This document shows, piece by piece, positions 52,923 to 61,530 of a stretch of 64,000 nucleotides of DNA (positions are counted from its first letter, which is position 1; the number at the start of each line of letters is the position of its first letter). The translations under genes and the position numbers were made by a program. The notes below the pieces were generated by a model that made no database searches, had not been told where the DNA came from, and saw only the letters and a list, made by a program, of their open reading frames with translations. Origin of the DNA: Chitinophagales bacterium (GTDB taxonomy: Bacteria > Bacteroidota > Bacteroidia > Chitinophagales > Saprospiraceae); NCBI GenBank assembly GCA_013299105.1, contig JAAFJY010000013.1, positions 119,999-183,998 of the forward strand, read 5' to 3'.

Positions 52923-54260
52923 AAACAACATCCATCCAAAAATACGGCGGAAGATGTCCAAGCCATTCACATAGAGGATCAGGCCGAAGATGAAAATGAA
53001 ACCCACCATTGTAGCGTACTCCATGAACTTGTCGCTAGGCTTGCGGCCTGTGATCACTTCGTAAAGCAGGAAAATCACATGCCCGCCGTCGAGTGCGGGG
53101 ATTGGCAGCAGGTTCATAAAGGCCAAAACCAGGGACAACATGGCGGTGAGTTGCCAAAATCGCGACCAGATCCAATTGCCGCCAAAAGTATCGGCGATGG
53201 ACAAGAAGCCCCCTAGGTTTTCCTTGGCCTTCATTTTGCCACTGATCATTTGGCCGAGGGCTTTGACTTGCAGCGACAAAGCGCTCCACCCTTCGTTGAT
53301 ACCTGCGGGAATAGACTGAGCCAGGGTAAATTCTTCGCGTTTGAATTCCAGGGCTTTGGTGCGTGCGCCAATGGTTCCACTTGCGGTAGTATGCAATTTC
53401 ACCTCGACCGTATCCACTTCGTTGCGGATCAAAGTAAGCGTGATGTCCTGATCAGGATGGGTTTCGGCTGCTTTGCGAAATTCGTGAAAATAAGGGGTAG
53501 GCTTGCCGTTGAAAGCAATTACCCGGTCGCCTTTTTGCAAGTTGGCACGGGCAGCAGGGGTTCCAGGATCGGTTTTGTCGACCACAAATGGGAAACGAGG
53601 TCCGAAGAAGAACTTGTCTTTGTTTTTGTAAGTAGCCAGCGAGCTGGCCACTTTTTGGTCAACCGGAATTTCCACTTTTTGGCCGTCGCGTTCTACCGTG
53701 ATGGTTTTGGCTTCGCCAAAAACGATTTTGCGAAAAAACAAGCGATCGTCGAATTTGGTGAAGGCTTCATCACCCAGGGCGATGATTTTGTCGCCGTCTC
53801 TCAGCCCAAGTTTTTGTCCTAATTCCAGGGCGATGATGCCATCTTTTACACTGTCGTTGGGGAGGTACTCTTTGCCCCATACGAAAATGATCATGATGTA
53901 AATGAGGAAGCCCAGGATAAAATTGACCGTAACCCCACCCAACATGATGATCAGGCGCTGCCAAGCTGGCTTAGAGCGAAATTCCCAGGGTTGGGGTTCG
54001 CCTTGGAGCTGCTCGGTGTCGAAACTTTCGTCCACCATGCCCGAAATTTTGACATAACCGCCCAGCGGCAACCAGCCAATACCGTATTCCGTTTCGCCTT
54101 TTTTGATTTTGAAAAGAGAAAACCAAGGATTGAAGAACAGGTAGAATTTTTCCACGCGGGTACCGAACCACTTGGCCGGAAAAAAGTGCCCCATTTCGTG
54201 CAACACAATCAGAATGGACAGGCAGAGAATCAATTGACCTGCCATGGTCAAATAACCCAT
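52920..54260 (-). CDS. rseP: RIP metalloprotease RseP (site-2 protease)
   Basis: 446 residues. The catalytic HEMGH is at 21-25 in the first helix; the second PDZ-type region lies in the middle (EYLPNDSVKDGIIALELGQKLGLRDGDKI and DPGTPAARANLQKGDRVIAFNGKP, in part); and the NLLPIPALDGGH motif lies in the third helix (about 395), giving the metal-binding Asp. It cuts transmembrane anti-sigma factors and signal peptides inside the inner membrane. Length is normal. Its TGA stop is the first triplet of a TGAGTTA array. Confidence 0.95.
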   Translation of the reverse strand: MGYLTMAGQLILCLSILIVLHEMGHFFPAKWFGTRVEKFYLFFNPWFSLFKIKKGETEYGIGWLPLGGYVKISGMVDESFDTEQLQGEPQPWEFRSKPAWQRLIIMLGGVTVNFILGFLIYIMIIFVWGKEYLPNDSVKDGIIALELGQKLGLRDGDKIIALGDEAFTKFDDRLFFRKIVFGEAKTITVERDGQKVEIPVDQKVASSLATYKNKDKFFFGPRFPFVVDKTDPGTPAARANLQKGDRVIAFNGKPTPYFHEFRKAAETHPDQDITLTLIRNEVDTVEVKLHTTASGTIGARTKALEFKREEFTLAQSIPAGINEGWSALSLQVKALGQMISGKMKAKENLGGFLSIADTFGGNWIWSRFWQLTAMLSLVLAFMNLLPIPALDGGHVIFLLYEVITGRKPSDKFMEYATMVGFIFIFGLILYVNGLDIFRRIFGWMLF

Positions 54261-54357
54261 AATTTTGGTTTGAATTTTTGGTCGCAGTTGTTTAACATTG
54301 CAGGCAATGCCAGGTGGCTGCGGTAACAGTAGTCAATCGGATGATGAGTAACAAGCA

Positions 54358-54365
54358 CAAAAGTA
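54358..54365 (-). promoter_or_regulatory. Candidate -7 box for rseP
   Basis: On the minus strand this is TACTTTTG, identical to the boxes upstream of nuoA and the Anbu operon, 97 nt before the rseP ATG. No clear -33 TTTG. Confidence 0.4.
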
Positions 54366-54435
54366 AACATTTTTTGGACTTGCTCCGTTTTCCAGCAGCA
54401 ACTTGTAATCAACGCTGGTCACACAAGTTTTTTGC

Positions 54436-55140
54436 ATGAACATTTTCTACAGCCCGGAGGTTCACGGCACTTCGATCGAATTGGGGGAAGAAGAAACCCG
54501 CCACCTGCAGGTTTTGCGTCAAAAGCCGGGCGACGAAATCGTCATGGTGGACGGCAAAGGCGGCTGGTACCAGTGTGAAATCATAGAACTGGCCAAGAGG
54601 TCCTGTCGCCTGCGGGTAGTTTCTTCGACCCTGAGCGATGCCCGTAAGCCCTATCGGGTGCATTTGGCCATTGCCCCCACCAAAAACCTGGACCGCCTGG
54701 AATGGGCGGTAGAAAAAGCGGTGGAAATCGGCGTGGACGAGATCACCCCTTTGATTTGCAAGCGCTCCGAAAGGGTGCACCTGCGGATCGACCGCCTGGA
54801 AAAAGTAGCTTTGTCGGCTATGAAGCAATCCTTGAAAGTGTTTTTGCCAAAAATCAATATGGCCACCGATTTATCCGTTTTTTTAAACAAGCAAGCTGCT
54901 GAAAACGCCCAAAAATGGATCGCTTGGCTGGCCACGCCTCCTGCACCTTTGTTGCAACACGCTACTCAAAAAGGACAAGATGCGGTCATTTTGATCGGCC
55001 CGGAGGGTGATTTTACCTCCGAAGAAGTCGACTTGGCCCAAAGCCTGGGTTTCCAGCCCGTGAGTTTGGGCGATAGCCGCTTGCGCACCGAAACGGCGGG
55101 AGTCACTGCGGTGCATACCATTGCTTTAATCAATATGTAG
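54436..55140 (+). CDS. rsmE: 16S rRNA (uracil1498-N3)-methyltransferase RsmE
   Basis: 234 residues. A PUA-like N-terminal domain is followed by the SPOUT knot: APTKNLDRLEWAVEKAVEIGVDEI, VILIGPEGDFTSEEVD and VSLGDSRLRTETAGVTAVH (given in part), with the SAM-binding GPEG and LG..ILR-like loops. It methylates U1498 of 16S rRNA. Divergent from rseP. The TAG stop is followed at once by a GTTGAANN array. Confidence 0.95.
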   Translation: MNIFYSPEVHGTSIELGEEETRHLQVLRQKPGDEIVMVDGKGGWYQCEIIELAKRSCRLRVVSSTLSDARKPYRVHLAIAPTKNLDRLEWAVEKAVEIGVDEITPLICKRSERVHLRIDRLEKVALSAMKQSLKVFLPKINMATDLSVFLNKQAAENAQKWIAWLATPPAPLLQHATQKGQDAVILIGPEGDFTSEEVDLAQSLGFQPVSLGDSRLRTETAGVTAVHTIALINM

Positions 55141-55172
55141 TTGAAAAGTTGAAGAGTTGAAATGTTGAAAAG
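55140..55172 (+). repeat. Octamer array at the rsmE stop codon
   Basis: Starting with the last base of the TAG stop: GTTGAAAA GTTGAAGA GTTGAAAT GTTGAAAA, exact 8-bp period, single arm, followed by GATCAACAC. TGA in every unit on the sense strand. Confidence 0.75.
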
Positions 55173-55215
55173 ATCAACACAACTTTTTGCGGAATAACTT
55201 GAAAAATACCAGACC

Positions 55216-55875
55216 ATGAAATTGATCCTCATTAGCCTTTTTGGCGCTTTGACTTTCTTGAATCCACAGCCAGAACCATCCGCTGGCATGCGCCTGGCTT
55301 TGCTGAAATACAATGGCGGCGGCGATTGGTACGCTAACCCCACCGCTTTGCCCAACCTGGCCGCTTTTTGCAACCAAGCCCTGGGCACCAATTTTGACAA
55401 GGAGTACGCCACCGTCGAAGTGGGCAGCCCGGAGCTTTTTAACCATCCATTTATCCACATGACTGGGCACGGCAACGTGGTTTTTTCGGATATGGAGGCC
55501 CAGAACCTGCGCCAATACCTCTTGGCGGGTGGTTTTTTGCACATCGACGACAACTATGGCATGGACCCCTATGTGAGGGTGGCCATGAAAAAAACTTTTC
55601 CAGAACTGGACTTTGTAGAATTGCCTTTCAATCACCCGGTATATCGGCAAAAATTTGCTTTCCCCAACGGCATTCCCAAGATTCACAAGCACGACGAGAA
55701 GCCAGCCCGAGGTTTTGGACTCATCTGGCAAGGGAGGTTAGTCTGCTATTATTCCTACGAAACCGACCTTGGCGATGGCTGGGAAGACCCGGATGTACAC
55801 AATGACCCGCCGGAATTGCGCACTTTGGCTTTACGCATGGGGGCCAATTTGGTGCAGTATGCTTTTCAGCAATAA
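55216..55875 (+). CDS. DUF4159 domain protein
   Basis: 219 residues, with a short hydrophobic N-terminus (MKLILISLFGALTFLNP) that may be a signal peptide. The body has the DUF4159 pattern: LLKYNGGGDWYANPTALPNL, MTGHGNVVFSDMEAQNLRQYLLAGGFLHIDDNYG and ELDFVELPFNHPVY (given in part). DUF4159 domains are often linked to MoxR/aerotolerance-type loci, but neither is adjacent here. The last base of the stop codon region is where MITE-like copy 2 begins, so the stop may be provided by the element. Confidence 0.8.
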   Translation: MKLILISLFGALTFLNPQPEPSAGMRLALLKYNGGGDWYANPTALPNLAAFCNQALGTNFDKEYATVEVGSPELFNHPFIHMTGHGNVVFSDMEAQNLRQYLLAGGFLHIDDNYGMDPYVRVAMKKTFPELDFVELPFNHPVYRQKFAFPNGIPKIHKHDEKPARGFGLIWQGRLVCYYSYETDLGDGWEDPDVHNDPPELRTLALRMGANLVQYAFQQ

Positions 55876-56180
55876 GTGGCAAGCCACGAATGAACCTTAC
55901 CAAATCGCAACTGCGAACTTTATAGATTATGCCCTCGCTGCGCGAGGCCGGTTTTAGCACGCGGATAAAATTGGGTTTGGGTGTGTTTGTTTGGGTGTGA
56001 GTGTGCATAAACCCCATTTCCAATTAAGTGAGTCGATAGATTCTGATCGAAGCCCCACACTCGAACTCACACTTACACACGACACACCCATTCTTGCGGA
56101 TTTCCAGCATGAGGTTGACCGTTATGTTGACATGCGTGTCTTTCAAAAACTGGAAAGGTTTATTTTTGACCCGTTACTTA
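55873..56180. mobile_element. MITE-like element, copy 2
   Basis: 308 bp. Left end TAAGTGGCAAGCCACGAATG; right end, read inward, TAAGTAACGGGTCAAAAATA; both continue with AACCTTACC- or AACCTTTCC-type sequence. The TAA stop codon of the DUF4159 gene is the first triplet. Inner GGGTGTG/CACACCC blocks and the AGCATGAGGTTGACC segment match copies 1 and 3. 55876-56265 has no gene besides this element. Confidence 0.75.
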
Positions 56181-56265
56181 AATTTCACTCGGCCTTTTGG
56201 GGCCAAAATGAGAACTTGTTTGATGATTACTTTGTCAGCTATCAGTTGTCTATAATTTACCTTTA

Positions 56266-57195
56266 ATGCAACAAGCCAACCAGGTTTTTTTCCTGACCTT
56301 TTTATTGATTGCCATTGGCTACTTGGTCAAAAGGCTGGGGTTGGTCACGGCATCAGACGGGCGTTCTTTGTCCAAATTCATCATGAGCACTACTTTTCCG
56401 GCGCTGATGTTGGTATCGACTTATGAAGCCAAAATTGAGCCGAAACTGCTACTGATTCCCCTGCTCTGTGTTTTGTTGTCGGTGACAATGCTGGCGATTG
56501 CCTGGATGACATTTGCCAAGTTACCCAATTTTCAACGTGGCTTGATGGTCATGGGCGTAGGGGGAATGAACATGGGCATGTTTGCTTTTCCCATCATCGA
56601 AGGTTTGTTTGGCAAAGCGGCCATGACCTACGCAGTGATGTTTGACATTGGCAATACCTTTATGATTTTTTGTGTGGTCTACCCCATCGGCATCTATTTT
56701 TCGGAGCAGGGTGAAAGTGGCATGAGTTGGCAAAATGTTACCAAAAAAGTCTTTCGTTCGCTGCCTGTTTGGGGCATGATCATCGGCATTGGGTTGAATG
56801 TGATGGGGGTGGAATTGAGCGAAAGTGTGCTGCACCCGTTCAAGCTCATGGCGAGTAGCAACAAGGCTTTTGTGCTGATGATGATGGGCGTATTCATGAG
56901 TTTTGCCCTCAGCAAGTCAGAGCTGAAACTCATTTCAAAAGTCTTGTTGATCCGTTGCTCCCTTGGTCTTTTGGCGGCTTTTTTGCTCTATTTTTTCCTG
57001 CCAGCAGATGCACCTTTGCTGCGCAACACCCTCGTGCTTTGTGTGATCGTACCATTGGGCATGACCATCTTGCCCTTCGCTAATGAACTAAATTACAACC
57101 CGGTGACTGCGGGCACTATGCTCAATTTGTCACTCTTAGTTAGCTTTTTACTGATGTGGGCGATGGTTTTGGGGCTGGGCTTGGTTGGGAGTTAG
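56266..57195 (+). CDS. AEC family transporter (auxin-efflux-carrier fold)
   Basis: 309 residues, about 10 helices. Typical features: FLTFLLIAIGYLVKRLG at the start, FIMSTTFPALML with the helix-breaking Pro, GGMNMGMFAFPIIEGLFG, and a crossover region near 240-270 (CVIVPLGMTILPFANE). Substrates of bacterial AEC proteins include dicarboxylates; the specificity here cannot be inferred. The gene starts directly after MITE-like copy 2. Confidence 0.85.
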   Translation: MQQANQVFFLTFLLIAIGYLVKRLGLVTASDGRSLSKFIMSTTFPALMLVSTYEAKIEPKLLLIPLLCVLLSVTMLAIAWMTFAKLPNFQRGLMVMGVGGMNMGMFAFPIIEGLFGKAAMTYAVMFDIGNTFMIFCVVYPIGIYFSEQGESGMSWQNVTKKVFRSLPVWGMIIGIGLNVMGVELSESVLHPFKLMASSNKAFVLMMMGVFMSFALSKSELKLISKVLLIRCSLGLLAAFLLYFFLPADAPLLRNTLVLCVIVPLGMTILPFANELNYNPVTAGTMLNLSLLVSFLLMWAMVLGLGLVGS

Positions 57196-57416
57196 CGTTG
57201 GTTATGAATTCGGTTTTGTAGGTGCGGAAGGTGCTTTCTATTTCTCAAATGTAATCGATGAGCACTTTGATAAAGCTGATCTTCGTTCATTTTTTCGAGG
57301 TCATGACCCGTCAATTTCACCACCGCTGAATTCTCCACCCCCATTTACTGTTCGCCAACTCCGATGCTAGATACACTGCTCAACTGGTCACTTGTCTTTG
57401 GATCACTAGGGATAGA

Positions 57417-57764
57417 TTGCTGCACCTAGTTATCGGCTTGGGTGCGCTCATGGTCTACGAGTTTTGGGCCAGGCCTATTTATCGGCCTTACATTTATCGG
57501 AACAAAATCAATGATTTTCATTTGGCCGACACGATTGGCAATAGCCGGGGCACCATCGCCACTGTTTTTGTAGTCATCGGACTGATTGGTCAAGGGCGTG
57601 AGCAACACCTTTTTTTGATCAAAACGATCACCATTGCGGTGGCTTTGTACGAAATTATGCACCCTTTATTGGGCAAGCCAATGGATCTTGGGGATGTTTT
57701 GGCAACCCTTTTGACTGGAGGATTGTGTTTGCTGCTGTATCGGGTTATTCATCCAGAATCATGA
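57417..57764 (+). CDS. Small membrane protein with a disrupted or unusual N-terminus
   Basis: 115 residues from a TTG at 57417. About three membrane helices (LVIGLGALMVYEFW, IATVFVVIGLIGQG, VLATLLTGGLCLLLYRV). No in-frame ATG exists, and the stop at 57327 limits the frame. An ATG at 57364 in another frame encodes MLDTLLNWSLVFGSLGIDCCT before a stop, and the hydrophobic continuation fits if about one base was lost or gained near 57410-57420. The family is not recognised. It precedes the HD hydrolase by 27 nt. Confidence 0.55.
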   Translation: MLHLVIGLGALMVYEFWARPIYRPYIYRNKINDFHLADTIGNSRGTIATVFVVIGLIGQGREQHLFLIKTITIAVALYEIMHPLLGKPMDLGDVLATLLTGGLCLLLYRVIHPES

Positions 57765-57791
57765 TCCCAAACTCAACTACAACCCAACTCT

Positions 57792-58406
57792 ATGCTAAAA
57801 GAAACGCTGATTCAGCTCTTACATCATTATGCTGTCAAGGAGGATTTACCAGAAAATTATTGGCGTGAAATCCAGTCTCAATATTCGCATCCCAAGCGCC
57901 ACTACCACACCCTCCAGCACCTTGAAAACCTGCTGGCGCAACTGCTGCCCTTGCAAGCCCAGTTCCAAAACTGGGATACGATCTTGTTCACCCTTTATTA
58001 CCACGACATCGTGTACAATGCCCTGAAAAGCAACAACGAAGAAAAAAGTGCAGAATGGGCAGAAAAAAGGATGCTTCAAATCGGAGTACCAAAGGAAATG
58101 ATCGAGACTTGCAAATACCAGATTTTGGCCACCAAAAAACACCTGATTGACGCTGATTTAGACACCAACTATTTCCTGGATGCCGACCTCTCGATTCTTG
58201 GGCAGGATGCCGAAACCTACACCACCTATTCCCACAACGTGAGGAAAGAATATGCGATTTACCCCGATTTGATCTACAAGCCGGGACGGAAGAAAGCCCT
58301 CCAACACTTTTTAGCGATGGACAGGATTTTCAAAACCGATTATTTTAGTGAGACATTAGAAAAGCAGGCCAGAGAGAACATCTTGATGGAGTTGTCTTTG
58401 TTATAA
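57792..58406 (+). CDS. HD-superfamily phosphohydrolase (COG4339-like)
   Basis: 204 residues. The metal ligands appear in order: RHYHTLQHLENLL (first His), LYYHDIVYN (HD), and LDADLSILG (the Asp), the arrangement of predicted HD phosphohydrolases. Nucleotide phosphatase or phosphodiesterase activity is likely in general, but the substrate is unknown. The length is normal. Confidence 0.85.
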   Translation: MLKETLIQLLHHYAVKEDLPENYWREIQSQYSHPKRHYHTLQHLENLLAQLLPLQAQFQNWDTILFTLYYHDIVYNALKSNNEEKSAEWAEKRMLQIGVPKEMIETCKYQILATKKHLIDADLDTNYFLDADLSILGQDAETYTTYSHNVRKEYAIYPDLIYKPGRKKALQHFLAMDRIFKTDYFSETLEKQARENILMELSLL

Positions 58407-58422
58407 ATAAAGTCAATCTGGA

Positions 58423-58709
58423 TAAGTGACAAGCCACGAATAAACCTTACCAAATCGCAACTGCGTTGCCCCGCTGCGCGAGGCTATTTTGGGAACACGG
58501 ATAAAATTGGGTTTGGGTGTGTTTGTTTGGTTGTGAGTGTAAAAAATCCCGTTTTCAATCGGAGATTAAACTTATGTTCGAGGCCCCCACACCCGAACGC
58601 ACACTTACACACTCCATACCCTATCTTGCGGATTTCCAGCATGACGTTGACCATGATGTTGACAACTGGCAATCAAAAAACTTGGTAAGGTTTATTTTTG
58701 AACCGTTAC
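58423..58709. mobile_element. MITE-like element, copy 3
   Basis: 287 bp. Left end TAAGTGACAAGCCACGAATA, right end inward GTAACGGTTCAAAAATAAAC; the 15-bp AATAAACCTTACCAA is a perfect inverted pair at the two ends. It lacks the ACTTTATAGATTAT segment of copy 1 near its left hairpin. It lies 17 nt after the HD gene stop; 58407-58877 holds no other gene. Confidence 0.75.
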
Positions 58710-58838
58710 CAAGATTCCTCGTTTTTCATCGACTTGCAACGGAAAATGTTAAAGTTTGTAAATTTTAAAATTCACAAAATCCAAATCGTGCAAATGAATA
58801 CGTAAGCAACCTCAAACCGCCCCAGCGAGCCCTACTTA

Positions 58839-58880
58839 TAACTCCTAACTCCTAACTCATAACCCATAACTCCTAACTCA
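58839..58880 (-). repeat. Heptamer array at the anbu stop codon
   Basis: Six 7-mers of exactly 42 bp. On the minus strand the TGA stop of anbu is the first triplet: TGAGTTA GGAGTTA TGGGTTA TGAGTTA GGAGTTA GGAGTTA. Same consensus as at the rseP stop. Confidence 0.75.
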
Positions 58881-59606
58881 CTTCCCTTCTTTCAAAAACA
58901 CCTCATCCATCCAGCTTTCAGGAATTTCGTCGATGCTGCTTTTGAGCTTGCTGGCCCAAATTTGGCCCACATGTCCGGTTTGGCTTTCGTGAAAACGCAC
59001 TTCTTCCATGTGGTAAGAGTCGCGTTCGTACACCACCACGTCGATGGGGTAGCCCACGTCGCTGGCACTCACGCGGGTAGAATCGAAGGACAAAAAACCC
59101 GACTTGAGGGCAAACCTCAGGCTCGACTCATAGCTCAAAGCTCGGTTGAGAATCGGCTTACCATAACCCGAATTGCCAATGATTGTAAACGGTGAACCTT
59201 CGATGATCTCGATCCAATTGCCAGCGGGGTAAAGCAGGTATAACTTGTGCTCCTTGTCACCTTCCAACTGACCGCCAACGATGGTGTGGAGGTCAAAAAA
59301 CAAGCCCGATTCAGCCAAATAGCGCCGGTCTTCATCCGCCACTCTGCGCAATTGTTCACCAAAAGCGTTGCAGGCTTGGTGCGTTTTGGTGTACTGGAAA
59401 TTGTTTTCTTCCAGCAGTTCTTCAAAATAAGTCACGGCCTTGTCGCGGATGCTGCGCAGGCCAGAGGTCATTACGAACAGGCTGTTGCGCCCATCTTGGT
59501 GCAGAGAAATTTTCTTGGAGGTGCCTGTCTCCGTCCCAGAAGTAACCCTGGTGTCGGCAATGGCCACCAGGCCGCTGCGTACTTTGATGCCTAAACAGTA
59601 AGTCAT
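58878..59606 (-). CDS. Anbu-type proteasome-like peptidase
   Basis: 242 residues. The sequence begins MTYCLGIKVRSGLVAIADTRVT: Thr2 is the expected N-terminal nucleophile after Met removal, and Asp/Lys residues of the Ntn-hydrolase fold follow (IADTRV, SKKISL). The overall pattern matches Anbu, the ancestral bacterial proteasome homologue; oligomers are known to be open helices or rings for family members, and their substrates are not settled. It lies 21 nt after a transglutaminase-like gene, the typical Anbu partner; the usual alpha-E and ATP-grasp genes are absent here. Confidence 0.88.
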   Translation of the reverse strand: MTYCLGIKVRSGLVAIADTRVTSGTETGTSKKISLHQDGRNSLFVMTSGLRSIRDKAVTYFEELLEENNFQYTKTHQACNAFGEQLRRVADEDRRYLAESGLFFDLHTIVGGQLEGDKEHKLYLLYPAGNWIEIIEGSPFTIIGNSGYGKPILNRALSYESSLRFALKSGFLSFDSTRVSASDVGYPIDVVVYERDSYHMEEVRFHESQTGHVGQIWASKLKSSIDEIPESWMDEVFLKEGK

Positions 59607-59627
59607 TGATATTAAAGTAATCGTTCG

Positions 59628-60521
59628 TTATTGTTGTGCCTCCAAGGCTTGTTGATAGGCCCGTCCGTCGCTCACCTTTACGCTGTAATCGGCTTGCTGA
59701 GCGCCGCCACCACTCAATACGCCTTTGATCGAAGCACAATCCTGGTAATCTGAGCCGTGTGCAATTTTGAGGTATTTGTGGTCTTCTTGCAAGCAATTGG
59801 TAGGGTCAAAGCCCCGCCAACCCAAGTGTGGGATGAAAACTTCCACCCAAGCGTGCAACTGCGCAGTATCATGTTCATGTCCCACTTGCAAATACCCCGA
59901 AACATACCGTGCCGCTATCCTTTGCGTGCGCAAGATAGTAAGCATTAAATGAGTATAGTCTTGGCAAACACCTTTTTTTCCAAGCAAAATGGTCTGGGCA
60001 GTGGTTTGGGTATCGGTCACGTAGGGCTGGTAAGTCAGGTAAGTATGGATTGCAGTGTTGAGCCTGGGTAAGTATAGTGCCAAGGGCTCCTCAGGATTTT
60101 TCAGAAAAATGCCCGGTATATCGCTGAGTGGTATTTGAGTCAGCGTGGTAGGTTGTAAAAAAGGAAAAAATTGTAGTCGGTAATCAAATTTAGCCATCTC
60201 CTCGTTTTCCTCTTCCGCACTCAAATTGGCATCAAGCAGCAAGCTGGGTTGCGTTTTTTCCACCAGACAAATTACCCGAATGGATAAATCCTCAAAACCC
60301 TGCTTGTTGCGCAGTTGTAAGGTCTTGAAATCATATTTGTTGTTACTCAAGGCACAGTTAAACAGAGGAATGGCAAAAAAATCCCAAGTCTTGAGTGTTT
60401 GGTATTCATTTTTGCATGGCAAAACCAAGAGCTCAAAAGCGGCTTTTTCGACCCATGTGTTGTAATGCGCATTGGTTTGGTATTCGATCAGGTAGGAATG
60501 AATTTGCGATTCGGGTAGCAT
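59628..60521 (-). CDS. Transglutaminase-like protein of the Anbu gene cluster
   Basis: 297 residues from MLPESQIHSYL (60521); the longer frame from 60593 would overlap the upstream gene. An N-terminal beta domain (bacterial transglutaminase-like N) is followed by the catalytic core: Cys in KKGVCQDYTHLML, His in LHAWVEVFIP and Asp in GFDPTN. Such proteins probably act as cysteine peptidases or amidases and occur with Anbu. Likely co-transcribed with the DoxX-like gene 22 nt upstream and with anbu. Confidence 0.88.
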   Translation of the reverse strand: MLPESQIHSYLIEYQTNAHYNTWVEKAAFELLVLPCKNEYQTLKTWDFFAIPLFNCALSNNKYDFKTLQLRNKQGFEDLSIRVICLVEKTQPSLLLDANLSAEEENEEMAKFDYRLQFFPFLQPTTLTQIPLSDIPGIFLKNPEEPLALYLPRLNTAIHTYLTYQPYVTDTQTTAQTILLGKKGVCQDYTHLMLTILRTQRIAARYVSGYLQVGHEHDTAQLHAWVEVFIPHLGWRGFDPTNCLQEDHKYLKIAHGSDYQDCASIKGVLSGGGAQQADYSVKVSDGRAYQQALEAQQ

Positions 60522-60543
60522 GTCGTCAAAAAGTCTATTGGTT

Positions 60544-60945
60544 TCATTTGCGTTTGCCCTGCAAACTGTCAACTGAGGGCTTTCCGGCACCATTGAATAA
60601 GAAAAACAAACCCAATGCCAGCAACACCGTAGCGGGCATGGTTTTGGAAATGCTGTGCTGATTGGGCAAGTGGTAAGTCAATATGGCCACCGCAAAGTAA
60701 ACAATGACCGGAATCGCCGCCCAACGCGCCTTCCAACCAATGACCAGCAAAAAATAAGCGATAAAAACCATCCAAGTCCCCACTGCCGCAAACCACCAGG
60801 GCAGGGGAAAATGCAAACTGGCCAAGTGCTCTGAAAAAGCCTGGATGACCTTGGGGTTGTACACCTTTGCTTGCAGAGCGGTGATGAAATACAGCAAAAA
60901 AATGAAGCGCAAGAAGACGGGCGCGTAGTCGGCGTATTTTTTCAT
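60544..60945 (-). CDS. DoxX-like four-helix membrane protein
   Basis: 133 residues with four helices (FLRFIFLLYFITALQ, WFAAVGTWMVFIAYFLLV, WAAIPVIVYFAVAILTY, MPATVLLALGLFFLF). The pattern is like DoxX/DUF-type small membrane proteins. First gene of the three-gene Anbu transcription unit; a TACTTTTG box is 51 nt upstream. Its role with Anbu is unclear. Confidence 0.65.
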   Translation of the reverse strand: MKKYADYAPVFLRFIFLLYFITALQAKVYNPKVIQAFSEHLASLHFPLPWWFAAVGTWMVFIAYFLLVIGWKARWAAIPVIVYFAVAILTYHLPNQHSISKTMPATVLLALGLFFLFNGAGKPSVDSLQGKRK

Positions 60946-60995
60946 GGTTGATCAGTGGGTTGACAAAATGTTTTTAAGTTTTCTTGGAAAAAGTC

Positions 60996-61003
60996 AAAAG
61001 TAA
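60996..61003 (-). promoter_or_regulatory. Candidate -7 box of the Anbu operon
   Basis: On the minus strand this is TACTTTTG, 50 nt before the ATG at 60945. No -33 TTTG at the proper distance. The rest of 60946-61309 holds no gene that I can see. Confidence 0.4.
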
Positions 61004-61309
61004 AGCTTTTGATAATGAGCAGACCTTAGTTTGCAATATAACAATTGAACCCAAACAGAAGACATTGGTGCACAAAATTGTTAGTTACATCCAATCTTCT
61101 CTTGGCGTTTACACCAATCTTGTTTCCTCCATTTTCATTAGTTAGCATTTGCTAATTAATGCTCATTGTGTGTAGTTAAAATATTGTTTTTCAAATAATT
61201 ATGCAAATGTCAATTGCTTGATCCAGCCTTGTTTTTGAACCTTGTGCGGGCTTTGGAAAAATTCTTGCGTAAGAAAATTTCATGTGCAGCGATTTCCAAT
61301 CAAAGTCTC

Positions 61310-61472
61310 AGAGCGTGTTTAAATATTAGAGGCTTCGTCAGAAAACGAGTCAAATTTTGACTAATCAAGGCAGGAAAAGCGGAGTTATGCAACGCATAAT
61401 GAGCATTTTCCTAACGAAGAGTAGGCGAAATTGGGCCGTTTTATGGCAAGCAAAAAATTTTAAACATGCTCT
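61310..61472. mobile_element. 163-bp inverted-repeat element
   Basis: Left end AGAGCGTGTTTAAATATT; right end, read inward, AGAGCATGTTTAAAATTT: 18-bp terminal inverted repeats with few mismatches. A GTCAAATTTTGAC palindrome is inside. No ORF. It ends 58 nt before the polyglycine-hydrolase-like ATG and may supply part of its leader. The ends could belong to a larger autonomous insertion sequence elsewhere. Confidence 0.55.
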
Positions 61473-61530
61473 CAGGCACCATAACCCTTAACACCGGAGG
61501 GGAACAAATTCTCTCCTTAAACCTTACACT

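Noticed and set aside
57185..57370. 61-codon frame after the AEC transporter
   Set aside because: Overlaps the AEC stop, has no hydrophobic or domain pattern and is followed by a different coding frame.
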